A stretch of 64,000 nucleotides of DNA. It comes from Paludibacter sp. Its GTDB lineage: Bacteria; Bacteroidota; Bacteroidia; Bacteroidales; Paludibacteraceae. Position numbers and translations under genes: made by a program. Each line of letters begins with the position of its first letter. The stretch's first letter is position 1. Below are positions 1-8,033 of this stretch, piece by piece. The stretch lies in NCBI RefSeq assembly GCF_009712605.1, contig NZ_WASO01000014.1:372001-436000 (forward strand), read 5' to 3'. A model generated the notes under the pieces. The model had not been told where the DNA came from. It saw nothing but the letters and a program-made list of their open reading frames with translations, and made no database searches.

Positions 1-218
1 ATCTGAGTAAGGCCATTTTTAGATTGTAAATACTTAATCGTTCCTTTATTATCGACTACTCTGATAGCTCCAACTTTTGGAGTAGTTGCAATAACTACAG
101 ATGCTTGTTTGTCAATTGCGGTTGTTGTATTCTGAGCATTTGCCGATAAGGCAAGAGTACCGATGGCAAGCGAAAGGCCGGCCACCTTCATCCAATGTTT
201 TGTAGAATTTGTTTTCAT
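1..218 (-). CDS. Exported protein, N-terminal part only (cut by window edge)
   Basis: Only the first 72 codons are inside the window. The ATG at 218 starts a clear Sec signal peptide: lysine-rich start, hydrophobic core (AGLSLAIGTLALS) and a likely cleavage after ANA before QN. The mature part begins with Thr-rich sequence and then GAIRVVDNKGTIKYL. It lies 58 bases downstream of another exported protein on the same strand and probably shares its transcript. The phrase SKNGLTQ resembles NGLSKSG and NGLTYDP in that upstream neighbour, so the two may be related surface repeat proteins; this is inference from very little sequence. No function can be assigned. Confidence 0.8.
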   Translation of the reverse strand, partial: MKTNSTKHWMKVAGLSLAIGTLALSANAQNTTTAIDKQASVVIATTPKVGAIRVVDNKGTIKYLQSKNGLTQ

Positions 219-276
219 CTCTTCGAAATTTTAAATGTGAATAAAATAGGTAATTAATTATTGTTTTTTAATGTTT

Positions 277-1251
277 TTATCTCCATTGGTAAATTTTAAT
301 CTCATCTCCCGCAAAACAGCTTGTAACTGAGCCATCTCCGTTTTTGATAAAATCAAGGGTGATGGTATTGCTGCCTAATGAAGCCGCAAAATCTATTTCT
401 GTGCCATTGCGGTACACCTGTATTTTGTCGGCAGAGGTTATCGTGTAAGGAGTAGAAAACGAGATGTCGCCTTGATTGGCTTTATGTACCACTACCTTTC
501 GGCCGCTTGCAATGGCGGAGGAGGACACCGATTTGATAACACCGGTAGCGGGGTCGGCCACTAAGAAGTTGTCGGTATCGCTGCCCGTTTGCAATCCTGT
601 AATGGAAAGGGTATTGGTTGCATCGGTTTTGATAGTGGTGGGTTGAGTGAGTTTGCCCCCAAACGAGATTGTGTGAGTAGCCGGGTCGTAGGTAAGCCCA
701 TTCGTCACATTCAGATTTTGAATAAGTTCGTTGAAAGAAATTTTGCGCAGTACTCCCGAAGCATCAGAAACTATCAGACTGTCGGATTTTGACCCCGTTT
801 GCAGACCAGATAGAGAAAAAGTATTAACCGATGAAGCGGTAATTGTTGTGGGCTTGATAAGAGAGCCTCCGAGTTGCACGATGTTAGCACCGCTTTTCGA
901 AAGACCATTGTTGGCATTGGTAAGTGAAGAGGTGGAAGAAATGTCAATTATTTTAATCCATTGCGTTCCATCATTATAATAAATACCTTCGGAAACGTAG
1001 GGTAAATTATTACCATTCGTGGTTTTATTATACACCAGCATCCCCTTTACATGCGATGTTAATGGAACCGGGGATGTCGTTAGATTTAAGTTGACGCGGG
1101 GCAGCAGCAAACCCTTTTTCCCGTTGGCAGCATCTCCAAGTTCTAAATAGGCATTGGTATCAGAGGGACCTATGATTCCACCTATTTTGGTTTGAGAGTG
1201 AACATGGGAAAAAATAACGCAGATGAATATGGCTGCAATTACTTTTCTCAC
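277..1251 (-). CDS. Secreted repeat protein of unknown function, 324 aa
   Basis: Starts with GTG at 1251; an in-frame TAA lies only three codons upstream and no ATG would keep the signal peptide (residues 1-19, ending HVHS before QT). Residues 36-55 carry a LELGD...KGLLLPRV segment, a motif common at the N-terminus of Bacteroidota secreted proteins that resemble phage tail-fibre or adhesin stalks. Two copies of a roughly 68-residue repeat follow (about 115-180 and 184-245), each with NGL, a GG, a (K/Q)PTTI, a (S/I)(S/T)GLQTGS and a DxxTGV or DASGV element. The C-terminal 70 residues look like a small beta domain (VHKANQGDISFSTPY...). No catalytic motif. Probably a surface or envelope structural protein; the function is unknown. 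Confidence 0.8.
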   Translation of the reverse strand: MRKVIAAIFICVIFSHVHSQTKIGGIIGPSDTNAYLELGDAANGKKGLLLPRVNLNLTTSPVPLTSHVKGMLVYNKTTNGNNLPYVSEGIYYNDGTQWIKIIDISSTSSLTNANNGLSKSGANIVQLGGSLIKPTTITASSVNTFSLSGLQTGSKSDSLIVSDASGVLRKISFNELIQNLNVTNGLTYDPATHTISFGGKLTQPTTIKTDATNTLSITGLQTGSDTDNFLVADPATGVIKSVSSSAIASGRKVVVHKANQGDISFSTPYTITSADKIQVYRNGTEIDFAASLGSNTITLDFIKNGDGSVTSCFAGDEIKIYQWR

Positions 1252-1844
1252 AGATAATTATATTTTTCTCTTTAGATATTATTAATAATACTACCATTAA
1301 CTTTATTTATTTGGATAATAGTTAATTAAGTAGCTTTATTAACGTCAATAGTCAAAACATTCACGCTACATCAAGCAATAGCATTAGGTTTTGCTACATT
1401 TTAGCGCTACAAATGTATGGAATTTATTCATTTCGTTATTTATTAAACAAATATAATTATGTTAACAATAAACAAATAAATAGCCATAATTTATATAAAT
1501 AACATAAAATATATTGATTTGACATAAACGTAGTATAGCATTTATTATACTCAGTCAAAAAAGTTCAACCAGGAGCTTTAATCAGCTCTAGTTGGTTGGT
1601 AGAAAATCGATCGAAGCACACTCTAAACGCCAACAAGATGATGCGGAAAACTGTTTCTCGTTGCTTAAATTCTTCATCGTTTTATTTATATAATTCAATA
1701 GAAACATCATCTATAAAATTGCTGTTTTGTTTCAATTTTCAAAAACCTGATATAAAACATCCTTTACGCGAGGAGTTTTTTGCAATAAAAGGATATATTT
1801 GCCTTGGAAACATCGAAACAATCAATTCAAAATATTCAGATCAT
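1252..1844. other. AT-rich intergenic stretch between divergent genes
   Basis: No convincing gene. It is very AT-rich and separates the minus-strand secreted protein from the plus-strand SixA gene. An open frame runs from 1596 into the SixA frame, but its extra 83 residues have no resemblance to the phosphatase family and are best read as untranslated. A TACATTTG box on the minus strand at 1410-1417 could be a -7 element for the secreted protein, with a long leader. A short hairpin (GAGCT/AGCTC) lies near 1573-1587. No tRNA or other RNA gene was recognised. Confidence 0.5.
1794..1801 (+). promoter_or_regulatory. Putative -7 box (TATATTTG) for sixA
   Basis: A perfect match to the Bacteroidota -7 consensus TAnnTTTG lies 43 bases before the sixA ATG. 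No TTG is found at the expected -33 distance, so only half of the promoter is supported by sequence. It favours the ATG at 1845 over the longer open frame. Confidence 0.4.
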
Positions 1845-2330
1845 ATGAAAAAGCTTATACTTGTCCGCCATGCAAAAGCGGAAATTCTGCAACCCGGAAT
1901 CCCGGATGTTGATCGTATTCTATGCGAAAGAGGAAAAAATGATGCAGTTAAAATTGCCAATCAACTGTATAGTACCGAAATAACACCAAACGATGTGATT
2001 TGTAGTCCGGCAAAGCGAGCTGTAGAAACTGCTACCGTTTTTGCTGAACAATACGGCATCGAAAGGCTTATTAAAGAAGAATTTCTTTATGGAGATTACA
2101 ATTTTGCCGACATAAAACAGTTGCTAATTGAAGAAGTACCTTTGGCCGATACCGTTTTAATTGTAGGCCATAATCCGAATCTTTCATATATTATCGCCAA
2201 ACTTACTGGTAATTTTAACCAGCATCTTCCCACATCTGCTGTGGCAGTGCTTGATTTCGATGTTGAGAAATGGGACGATTTACAACCTTCGACGGGAGTT
2301 TTGGAAATGTTTTTCTATCCCGATAAATGA
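1845..2330 (+). CDS. Phosphohistidine phosphatase SixA-like (histidine phosphatase family)
   Basis: A 161-residue protein of the size usual for SixA. The phosphate-binding RH motif is at residues 8-9 (VRHAKAE), with H9 as the expected phospho-acceptor. SPAKRAVETA (about residue 50) supplies the second conserved arginine and GHNPN near residue 110 the second histidine of the histidine-phosphatase superfamily. SixA enzymes dephosphorylate phosphohistidine on signalling or PTS-type proteins; the substrate here cannot be read from sequence. The ATG at 1845 was chosen because the family begins right before the K(L/I)LVRHA strand. The stop overlaps the next start by ATGA, suggesting translational coupling. 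Confidence 0.85.
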   Translation: MKKLILVRHAKAEILQPGIPDVDRILCERGKNDAVKIANQLYSTEITPNDVICSPAKRAVETATVFAEQYGIERLIKEEFLYGDYNFADIKQLLIEEVPLADTVLIVGHNPNLSYIIAKLTGNFNQHLPTSAVAVLDFDVEKWDDLQPSTGVLEMFFYPDK

Positions 2331-2704
2331 ATAAAGATTCTGTCGCTAAAAATATTGACGAATACATTGCACGTTTCCCGGACGAAATAGCTATCAGGCT
2401 TCAAAAAGTACGGGAAACGATTCGCAGTGTGGCACCGGATGCGGAAGAAGGTATCAGTTATCAGATCCCGGTGTTCAAGTTGCACGGTGCGATGGTCTAT
2501 TTTGCCGGATACAAAAGCCATATTGGATTCTACCCTACCTCGTCAGGCATCGAGCGGTTCAAAGAAGAGTTGTCCGAATACCAAATCGGGCGTGGAACCG
2601 TCCGGTTCCCGCTGAACAAGGAGATTCCCTATGACTTGATAGCTCGCATAGCAGCTTTTAGATATGCTGAGAATATTGCGAAGAAAGAGGTTCTGAAGAA
2701 GTAA
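2327..2704 (+). CDS. DUF1801 (YdhG-like) domain protein, 125 aa
   Basis: Small cytosolic protein matching the DUF1801 pattern: an N-terminal helix with YIARFPDEI, then EGISYQIPVFKLHG and VYFAGYKSHIGFYP, and a C-terminal GRGTVRFPLNKEIPYDLI segment. The family is widespread; a related fold includes the Fe chaperone frataxin-like YdhG group, but no reaction is established for it. It starts within the sixA stop codon (ATGA overlap), so the two form an operon. It runs convergently into the next minus-strand gene with only five bases between. Confidence 0.8.
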   Translation: MNKDSVAKNIDEYIARFPDEIAIRLQKVRETIRSVAPDAEEGISYQIPVFKLHGAMVYFAGYKSHIGFYPTSSGIERFKEELSEYQIGRGTVRFPLNKEIPYDLIARIAAFRYAENIAKKEVLKK

Positions 2705-2709
2705 CAGTG

Positions 2710-3003
2710 TCAGTCTTTTTTGAAGAAGACAATATAAGCAATGCCTACCAGATTTGTGAAAATACCCACAGGTATCAACATTTTCACTCCGCCCATATTA
2801 CTGATGCCATGACTACTCAGTGCACTTATTTGCAGTAACATGGCTGCATACGTGACAACCAGCCCGATAGAAAAGAAAATAACCCCAATCGCCAGTTTCA
2901 ACATAAATGGTAATTGTGTATTCTTGGTGAATTTAGGATAAAAGAACCATAGGCCTGTAACGGGCATCAAAATAAGTACGAGACACAAAAACATTGTTAT
3001 CAT
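2710..3003 (-). CDS. Small membrane protein, 97 aa
   Basis: Three hydrophobic stretches are visible: about residues 1-22 (MITMFLCLVLILMPVTGLWF), 33-57, and 74-92 ending in a positively charged FFKKD tail. The first may act as a signal anchor. No domain family recognised and no conserved polar residues inside the membrane segments suggest a transporter. It is an isolated minus-strand gene convergent with the DUF1801 gene. Confidence 0.65.
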   Translation of the reverse strand: MITMFLCLVLILMPVTGLWFFYPKFTKNTQLPFMLKLAIGVIFFSIGLVVTYAAMLLQISALSSHGISNMGGVKMLIPVGIFTNLVGIAYIVFFKKD

Positions 3004-3091
3004 AAACTGCGTGGAATTATTCTATTGAGATTGTACAAAGATAATGATTTTGGATTGGTAATCGTAAAAGGTTAAAGAGGTGAGAAAAATG

Positions 3092-3616
3092 CTACTTCCG
3101 TCTCCATTGTCCTAACTGATTAAGAATCTGTTTTTCGAATATTGCCTTTAACTCCCGATTCTCTTTTTGAGTTAATTTTTTGGTATTGATTTCACGCCAG
3201 CGACCAAAATCTACTCCTTTTGACACCGCCTCAAGTCCAATTTGAGTAATCTTGGCGGTATCGCTTATATTTACGACACAATGTAACGTTTCGTTTCTGT
3301 CCTTCAAATAAAAGTAGACATGGCAAAAATGAGCCGTATAAGTGTTTTTAAGTTCCACTTTTTGCCCGCTTTGTAATGTAACTACCAACTGATAATCAGG
3401 ATTTCGGTCTTTGAAGGAGTTAATTTTGCTCAATAGAGCTTGTCTTGAAAACTGAAATGTATAATACTCTGCCCACGGATAATCATCAGTATTGAGATTG
3501 ATACACGAACACAAAAAAGAAAATCCCACAGCCAATCCAAAGAGCGTGGCAAATAGCTTATCTTTGAAAGCCTGAATGCCTTTATGGTTATGCGATTTCC
3601 TTATGGTTGTTTCCAT
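3092..3616 (-). CDS. Probable lipoprotein of unknown function, 174 aa
   Basis: An open frame reaches back to 3667, but the ATG at 3616 (METTIRK) is preferred since a full promoter (3634-3667) would lie inside the longer version. The N-terminus is polar for about 20 residues, then hydrophobic (LFATLFGLAVGFSFL) and ends CSC, so the second cysteine could be a lipidation site; the signal is unusually long and this is tentative. The mature part has a beta-rich middle (YQLVVTLQSGQKVEL, HFCHVYFYLKDRNETLH) and a basic C-terminus. No family recognised. Confidence 0.65.
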   Translation of the reverse strand: METTIRKSHNHKGIQAFKDKLFATLFGLAVGFSFLCSCINLNTDDYPWAEYYTFQFSRQALLSKINSFKDRNPDYQLVVTLQSGQKVELKNTYTAHFCHVYFYLKDRNETLHCVVNISDTAKITQIGLEAVSKGVDFGRWREINTKKLTQKENRELKAIFEKQILNQLGQWRRK

Positions 3617-3633
3617 GAACGCAGAATATACTT

Positions 3634-3667
3634 CAAATATAATGCATTTTGTGACACTTTGAATCAA
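3634..3667 (-). promoter_or_regulatory. Putative Bacteroidota-type promoter
   Basis: On the minus strand a TTG at 3667-3665 (in TTTTG) is followed after 23 bases by TATATTTG at 3641-3634. This fits TTG-N19-23-TAnnTTTG. It would give a very short leader before the ATG at 3616. Confidence 0.5.
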
Positions 3668-3735
3668 AATATTAAGCCAGAATATTCATTTGTCGCCAAT
3701 ATAGCAGACACTTATCCACAAACAAAATAATATTT

Positions 3736-4074
3736 ATGAACACACTAATTTCTTGCTGTGGCCTAGATTGCGCCGACTGCGGTGCACGTAAAGCCACATT
3801 ACTGGACGATGACGAATTGAGAAAACAAACCGCAGAAGAGTGGTCGAAACAATTTGGTGTTGATATTCCATACGAGATTATCAATTGCACCGGCTGCCGT
3901 GAAGAGGGAGTGAAATTCACCCATTGCGATGAATGCCAGGTGCGTAATTGCGTAAAAAGTAAAGGATACAATACGTGTGGTGACTGTGCGGAACTGGAAA
4001 ACTGTTCAATCGTAGGAGGCATCCACCAACATGCTCCGTTTGCGCTGGAAAACCTGAAGTCGCTAAAACAATGA
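3736..4074 (+). CDS. DUF3795 cysteine-rich protein, 112 aa
   Basis: Cysteine-rich small protein: CCGLDCADCG at residues 7-16, CTGC near 55, HCDEC near 67, then further C-x2-4-C pairs, in all about thirteen cysteines. This pattern fits DUF3795, a family thought to bind a metal or Fe-S cluster; the role is unknown. The N-terminal start MNTLISCCGLDC is typical of the family, which supports this start. It is convergent with uvrB, and a long inverted repeat separates the two. Confidence 0.85.
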   Translation: MNTLISCCGLDCADCGARKATLLDDDELRKQTAEEWSKQFGVDIPYEIINCTGCREEGVKFTHCDECQVRNCVKSKGYNTCGDCAELENCSIVGGIHQHAPFALENLKSLKQ

Positions 4075-4082
4075 AATCTGGG

Positions 4083-4151
4083 CACACGGAATACACTGAA
4101 TAAACGGAATGACACTGAAAGATAAGCAGTCTATTCTGTGTATTCCGTGTG
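4083..4151. repeat. Intergenic inverted repeat, 20-bp arms
   Basis: Arms at 4083-4102 and 4132-4151 pair over 20 positions with a single mismatch; the loop is 29 bases. Both are built from CACGGAATACAC-type words, the style of the palindromic 'ACACGGAATACACGG' repeats seen between genes in many bacterial genomes. It sits between the convergent ends of the DUF3795 gene and uvrB and may terminate transcription in both directions, though there is no U-tract directly after the stem. Confidence 0.75.
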
Positions 4152-4156
4152 GTGAA

Positions 4157-6172
4157 TTATTTTTTATTTTTCAACAACTCTTCCAGCTTGATAAGTTCGT
4201 CGCGGTATTGAGCAGCTTCAATGAACTCAAGTTTCTTGGCTGCATCGTGCATGGCTTTGCGGGTCTTCTCGATAGCTTTTTCAAGGGCAGGTCGGCTCAT
4301 ATACTGAACCACTGGGTCTGCAGCCACATTCACGGTTTCCGGTTCAACATAAGCCTTCATTGCTGCTTTTTCGGCAGCCTGTTTACCTAAAACTGAAGTG
4401 TGACCCTTGCGGATCGATTTTGGAGTGATGCCGTTTGCTTCGTTATATGCCAACTGTTTTTCGCGGCGACGGGCTGTTTCGTCAATGGTCTGACGCATAC
4501 TGTCGGTGATTTTATCGGCATACATAATCACTCGACCATTCAGGTTACGAGCAGCGCGACCGGCAGTCTGTGTAAGTGAACGGTGCGACCGGAGGAAGCC
4601 TTCTTTGTCTGCATCCAAAATAGCCACCAAAGAAACCTCTGGTAAATCGAGCCCTTCACGAAGCAGATTTACACCAACAAGAACATCAAAGAGTCCGTTA
4701 CGGAGATCTTCCATAATCTTCACCCGTTCCAGCGTATCAACATCGGAGTGGATATAGTTACAGCGGATACCCATTTTCATGAAATAGTCGGTCAGCTCTT
4801 CGGCCATACGCTTGGTGAGCGTGGTTACCAACACCCGTTCGTCTTTTTCGGTACGTTGGGCAATCTCTTCCATCAAGTCGTCTATCTGGTTCAGACTGGG
4901 CCGTAAGTCGATAATAGGATCGAGCAAGCCAGTAGGACGCACCACCTGTTCCACCACTACCCCATCCGACTGTTTTAATTCGTAGTCCGCCGGCGTGGCG
5001 CTTACGAATATCACTTGCGGTGTCAGCGTTTCAAATTCTTCAAATTTCAAAGGACGGTTATCCATCGCTGCCGGTAAACGAAATCCGTATTCTACAAGAT
5101 TCTGTTTACGTGAAGCATCGCCTCCGTACATCGCGCGGATTTGTGGTACCGTAACATGACTTTCGTCAATTACCATCAAAAAATCTTTCGGAAAATAGTC
5201 GAGCAGACAGAAAGGCCGGCTACCCGGAGCACGCCCGTCAAAATAGCGCGAATAGTTTTCTACCCCCGAACAATAACCCAATTCGCGTATCATTTCAAGA
5301 TCGTAAGTCACTCTCTCCTTGATTCTTTTGGCTTCATATGGTTTTCCTTCCGATTCGAAGAAAGCCACCTGCTTCATCATGTCGTCCTGAATCTCATTTA
5401 TGGCACGATTGATGCGTTCTTTCGTTGTAACGAAGATATTGGCTGGATAAATCTGATATTGGTCGAATATCTCAATAGTATTACCGTTAAACGGATCTAT
5501 GGTCTCTATTTCGTCAATTTCGTCACCCCAGAAAACAACTCTCAGAGCAACGTCTGAATATGCCAGAAATATATCAACCGTTTCTCCTTTTACCCGAAAA
5601 TTACCACGATTGAAATCAATTTCGTTTCGCGAATACAAACTATCCACCAAAGAACGGAGAAACGCATTTCTGGCTATTGTTTGGCCTTTGTGAATGGGAA
5701 TAGTATTGCTGTAAAAGTCTTCCGGATTTCCGATACCATACAGGCAGGATACGGAGGACACCACCAGCACATCTCTGCGTCCCGACAATAATGCCGAAGT
5801 CGCTGAAAGTCTGAGTTTTTCTATTTCATCGTTGATCGAAAGATCCTTTTCAATGTAGGTGTCGCTGGTCGGAAGATAAGCTTCTGGTTGATAGTAATCG
5901 TAGTAAGAAACGAAATACTCCACCGCATTATTAGGAAAGAAACTCTTGAACTCTCCGTAAAGCTGCGCAGCCAAAGTCTTATTGTGGCTCAAAACCAGTG
6001 TCGGACGATTCACCTCCTGCACCATATTGGCTATGGTAAAGGTTTTTCCGGAACCGGTCACGCCAAGCAATGTCTGAAACTTTGTTCCATTATTGAGCCC
6101 TTCGGCCAACTGACGAATTGCTTCAGGCTGATCGCCGGTAGGTTTGTATTCCGATATAATCTTGAAATCCAC
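4157..6172 (-). CDS. uvrB: Excinuclease ABC subunit B
   Basis: Full-length UvrB (671 aa), the damage-verification helicase of nucleotide excision repair; it is loaded by UvrA and positions UvrC for incision. Walker A is GVTGSGKT at residues 37-44, the beta-hairpin that threads the DNA strand contains YYDYYQPEAYLP at about 91-102, and the DEAD-type Walker B is seen as VIDESHVT near 336. Helicase motif V/VI follow (GVNLLREGLDLPEVSLV, QTAGRAARN). The C-terminal UVR motif that contacts UvrC is present (EKAIEKTRKAMHDAAKKLEF region). No partner uvr gene is nearby. Start and length are as usual for the family. Confidence 0.98.
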   Translation of the reverse strand: MDFKIISEYKPTGDQPEAIRQLAEGLNNGTKFQTLLGVTGSGKTFTIANMVQEVNRPTLVLSHNKTLAAQLYGEFKSFFPNNAVEYFVSYYDYYQPEAYLPTSDTYIEKDLSINDEIEKLRLSATSALLSGRRDVLVVSSVSCLYGIGNPEDFYSNTIPIHKGQTIARNAFLRSLVDSLYSRNEIDFNRGNFRVKGETVDIFLAYSDVALRVVFWGDEIDEIETIDPFNGNTIEIFDQYQIYPANIFVTTKERINRAINEIQDDMMKQVAFFESEGKPYEAKRIKERVTYDLEMIRELGYCSGVENYSRYFDGRAPGSRPFCLLDYFPKDFLMVIDESHVTVPQIRAMYGGDASRKQNLVEYGFRLPAAMDNRPLKFEEFETLTPQVIFVSATPADYELKQSDGVVVEQVVRPTGLLDPIIDLRPSLNQIDDLMEEIAQRTEKDERVLVTTLTKRMAEELTDYFMKMGIRCNYIHSDVDTLERVKIMEDLRNGLFDVLVGVNLLREGLDLPEVSLVAILDADKEGFLRSHRSLTQTAGRAARNLNGRVIMYADKITDSMRQTIDETARRREKQLAYNEANGITPKSIRKGHTSVLGKQAAEKAAMKAYVEPETVNVAADPVVQYMSRPALEKAIEKTRKAMHDAAKKLEFIEAAQYRDELIKLEELLKNKK

Positions 6173-6268
6173 TGTATCTAATTATTAATTTATAATGATA
6201 AAGATCTGCCTTAATACAACACTTCTTTGCAAAAGCACTTATGGTGCTGTAAATCAAATTGATAGATA

Positions 6269-6292
6269 AAAAAAACGATTTATCGTTTTTTT
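6269..6292. terminator. Bidirectional terminator-like hairpin
   Basis: A run of A, then CGA, a short TTTA loop, TCG and a run of seven T. It reads the same way on both strands and is preceded by A's and followed by T's, as in an intrinsic terminator. On the minus strand it could end the HAD phosphatase transcript. Confidence 0.5.
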
Positions 6293-6310
6293 CTGCGACT
6301 TATTTTTTCA

Positions 6311-6424
6311 CGCAAAGACGCAGAGGCGCAAAGTACTCATCAATAATTGATCTACATATATTTATGACTTAAGACGCTACAAAGAAAAACCGAAAGTTTT
6401 TCTTTGTGACTTTGCGGCTTTGCG
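6311..6424. repeat. CGCAAAG-type intergenic inverted repeat
   Basis: Left arm 6311-6333 is three imperfect copies of CGCAAAG (with one base between), and right arm 6402-6424 is its imperfect complement (five mismatches in 23). Inside the structure a perfect 11-bp hairpin, CAAAGAAAAAC/GTTTTTCTTTG with loop CGAAA, spans 6380-6406. The 'TTCACGCAAAGACGCAAAGGCGCAAAG' word is a recurring intergenic repeat in Bacteroidota and other genomes. Role unknown. Confidence 0.65.
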
Positions 6425-6490
6425 AGAGAAACATATTTTATAACGAACCATTGTTAGTATATATCCCGAAATACAGTCTGAAATTACTAA

Positions 6491-7207
6491 TCAGAATAAG
6501 TTGTCCCATTGATTGAAAAGCTCTTCCATACCGGGAAGAACGATATTTGCACCGGCATCAATCAGGACGTCATCTTCCAGAATACCGGTGTTGATGGCAA
6601 TAGTGAATATTCCGGCACCTTTGGCAGATTCCACTCCTAGGGGAGCATTCTCCACAACTACAGCCTCCCATGGTTTTACCCCCGCTTTTTGCAAGCCCAT
6701 CAGGTAAGGTTCCGGATTGGGTTTTCCATATTTTACGTCGAAAGCCGTAACCATTTTGTCCTGACGAAAAATTCCAGGATAGTAAACTTCCAAATTATCG
6801 AGCAGACTTGCCTGTCCCGAACCGGTTACTAAAACAATATCCAAACCTTTTGCTTTGATCTTGTTCAGTAAATTGTCGGCAAACGGCATAGGTATGGTTT
6901 CGCTAAGATCTCTGAATTCTTCGCTTTTGTGCTGATAAATGGCATCCAGCTCTTCCTTGGTAGCATTACGTCCCAGTTCGCGTTGAAAAATGCCGTTAAT
7001 AGTTCCCGATCCGGTTCGTCCCTCGTGCATATAAGCCTCATAATGCGTAAAAGGCATGCCAATGTTACGGATAGCTCTGACCCAGGCTTCGGCATGTGCC
7101 GGCATCGAATCGAAAAGAACGCCGTCCATGTCGAAAAATACTGCTTTTAATGAAAACTCGGGATATGAATGTTGTTGAACAAAATCGTTGACGGGTTGAA
7201 GTGTCAT
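6491..7207 (-). CDS. HAD-superfamily phosphatase, beta-phosphoglucomutase-like
   Basis: 238-residue HAD subfamily IA protein. Motif I is FDMDGVLFDS with the nucleophile D26 and acid D28; the helical cap follows; motif II is LVTGSG near residue 127; the motif III lysine is in KYGKPNPEPY; motif IV is VVVENAPLGVESA. This arrangement is that of the beta-phosphoglucomutase/phosphoglycolate phosphatase group, so it acts on a small phosphate ester, but residue patterns do not fix the substrate. A true mutase cannot be distinguished from a phosphatase here. Isolated minus-strand gene followed by terminator-like hairpins. Confidence 0.85.
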   Translation of the reverse strand: MTLQPVNDFVQQHSYPEFSLKAVFFDMDGVLFDSMPAHAEAWVRAIRNIGMPFTHYEAYMHEGRTGSGTINGIFQRELGRNATKEELDAIYQHKSEEFRDLSETIPMPFADNLLNKIKAKGLDIVLVTGSGQASLLDNLEVYYPGIFRQDKMVTAFDVKYGKPNPEPYLMGLQKAGVKPWEAVVVENAPLGVESAKGAGIFTIAINTGILEDDVLIDAGANIVLPGMEELFNQWDNLF

Positions 7208-7282
7208 GCCTTAAAACTATTTAGTTGATTCTTAAATTAATACTCGTAGCACGGTTTTTCAGGTATGAATAAAGTTCTTAAT

Positions 7283-7972
7283 TCAATTAGAAGTGGGCAT
7301 TTCTCCATTTACATCTATCAGTCTTTTGATATTGAAATAGAAGCCTCTAACGCCCAATCTGTTTTTTGCTACAGTGATAAAATCACAATCACTGTAAACA
7401 AAGCGCTGGTCGACGGGAAACAATCCCAGCAGATAAATCAGTTCATATTCATCCGAAACCGAAATTACGTGCCATGCTGTCATCTGGGTTCTCCCATCTC
7501 CTGTTGAAAAAATAGCTGCGGCTATTTGCTTTGCTTTCAGTGTATAAAGATGAGCTAAATCGTTTCTGCCAGTCATATGATAAGCATAGGCCAATTGATT
7601 GAGCTTATAAAGATCGAATGGAAAAGCACTCAACGATTGTCTGGTGAGTCGAATAATGGTATCGCAGTCTGCGGTTGTCTTGCTTACCTTTCGGGCATAC
7701 GAAAACAACAGCGAATCCTTTGTATTGTGATAATAAGGCTTGTATTCTTTTTGCAGCGTATATCCATAATACAGAGAACGTACCTGCTCCATCGTCATAG
7801 TTGTGTCATTTGCCAGAAAACGTTGCATCAGTTTCGGGTAATAGCAATCAAACTTTTCATCTACTATGATTCTTCTTAGCGAATTATAGTTGGGCGGCGT
7901 AGCAGGTTGTTTTTGTGCAACACATAAAGTAGTTACTGAAATAACAAGACACAATAATATATTTCTTAGCAT
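7283..7972 (-). CDS. Secreted DUF4919-like protein, 229 aa
   Basis: Signal peptide at residues 1-19 (LLCLVISVTTLCVA before QK). The mature protein has YYPKLMQRFLANDTTMTMEQVRSLYYGYTLQ, where a helix-rich segment with LYYGY recalls the DUF4919 family of Bacteroidota secreted proteins, followed by a helical repeat-like middle and DGRTQMTAWHVISVSDEYELIYLLG near the C-terminus. No catalytic motif and no described function. It stands alone on the minus strand between the HAD gene and the Gate-domain gene. Confidence 0.7.
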   Translation of the reverse strand: MLRNILLCLVISVTTLCVAQKQPATPPNYNSLRRIIVDEKFDCYYPKLMQRFLANDTTMTMEQVRSLYYGYTLQKEYKPYYHNTKDSLLFSYARKVSKTTADCDTIIRLTRQSLSAFPFDLYKLNQLAYAYHMTGRNDLAHLYTLKAKQIAAAIFSTGDGRTQMTAWHVISVSDEYELIYLLGLFPVDQRFVYSDCDFITVAKNRLGVRGFYFNIKRLIDVNGEMPTSN

Positions 7973-8033
7973 GTTATGTACAATTTGTAAATTAAAATAA
8001 CTCTATCAAAAAATACTTCACTAATGGAGATAA

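Larger units (their letters stand above)
6173..6490. other. Intergenic stretch with nested hairpins
   Basis: No gene. It holds an A-run/T-run hairpin (6269-6292) and a larger inverted repeat of CGCAAAG words (6311-6424) with a perfect inner hairpin. It follows the end of the HAD phosphatase gene and precedes the uvrB start, both on the minus strand. Confidence 0.6.

Noticed and set aside
1596-1844. 83-codon upstream extension of the SixA frame
   Set aside because: The extension is low in conservation, contains the putative promoter box and is not part of the SixA fold.
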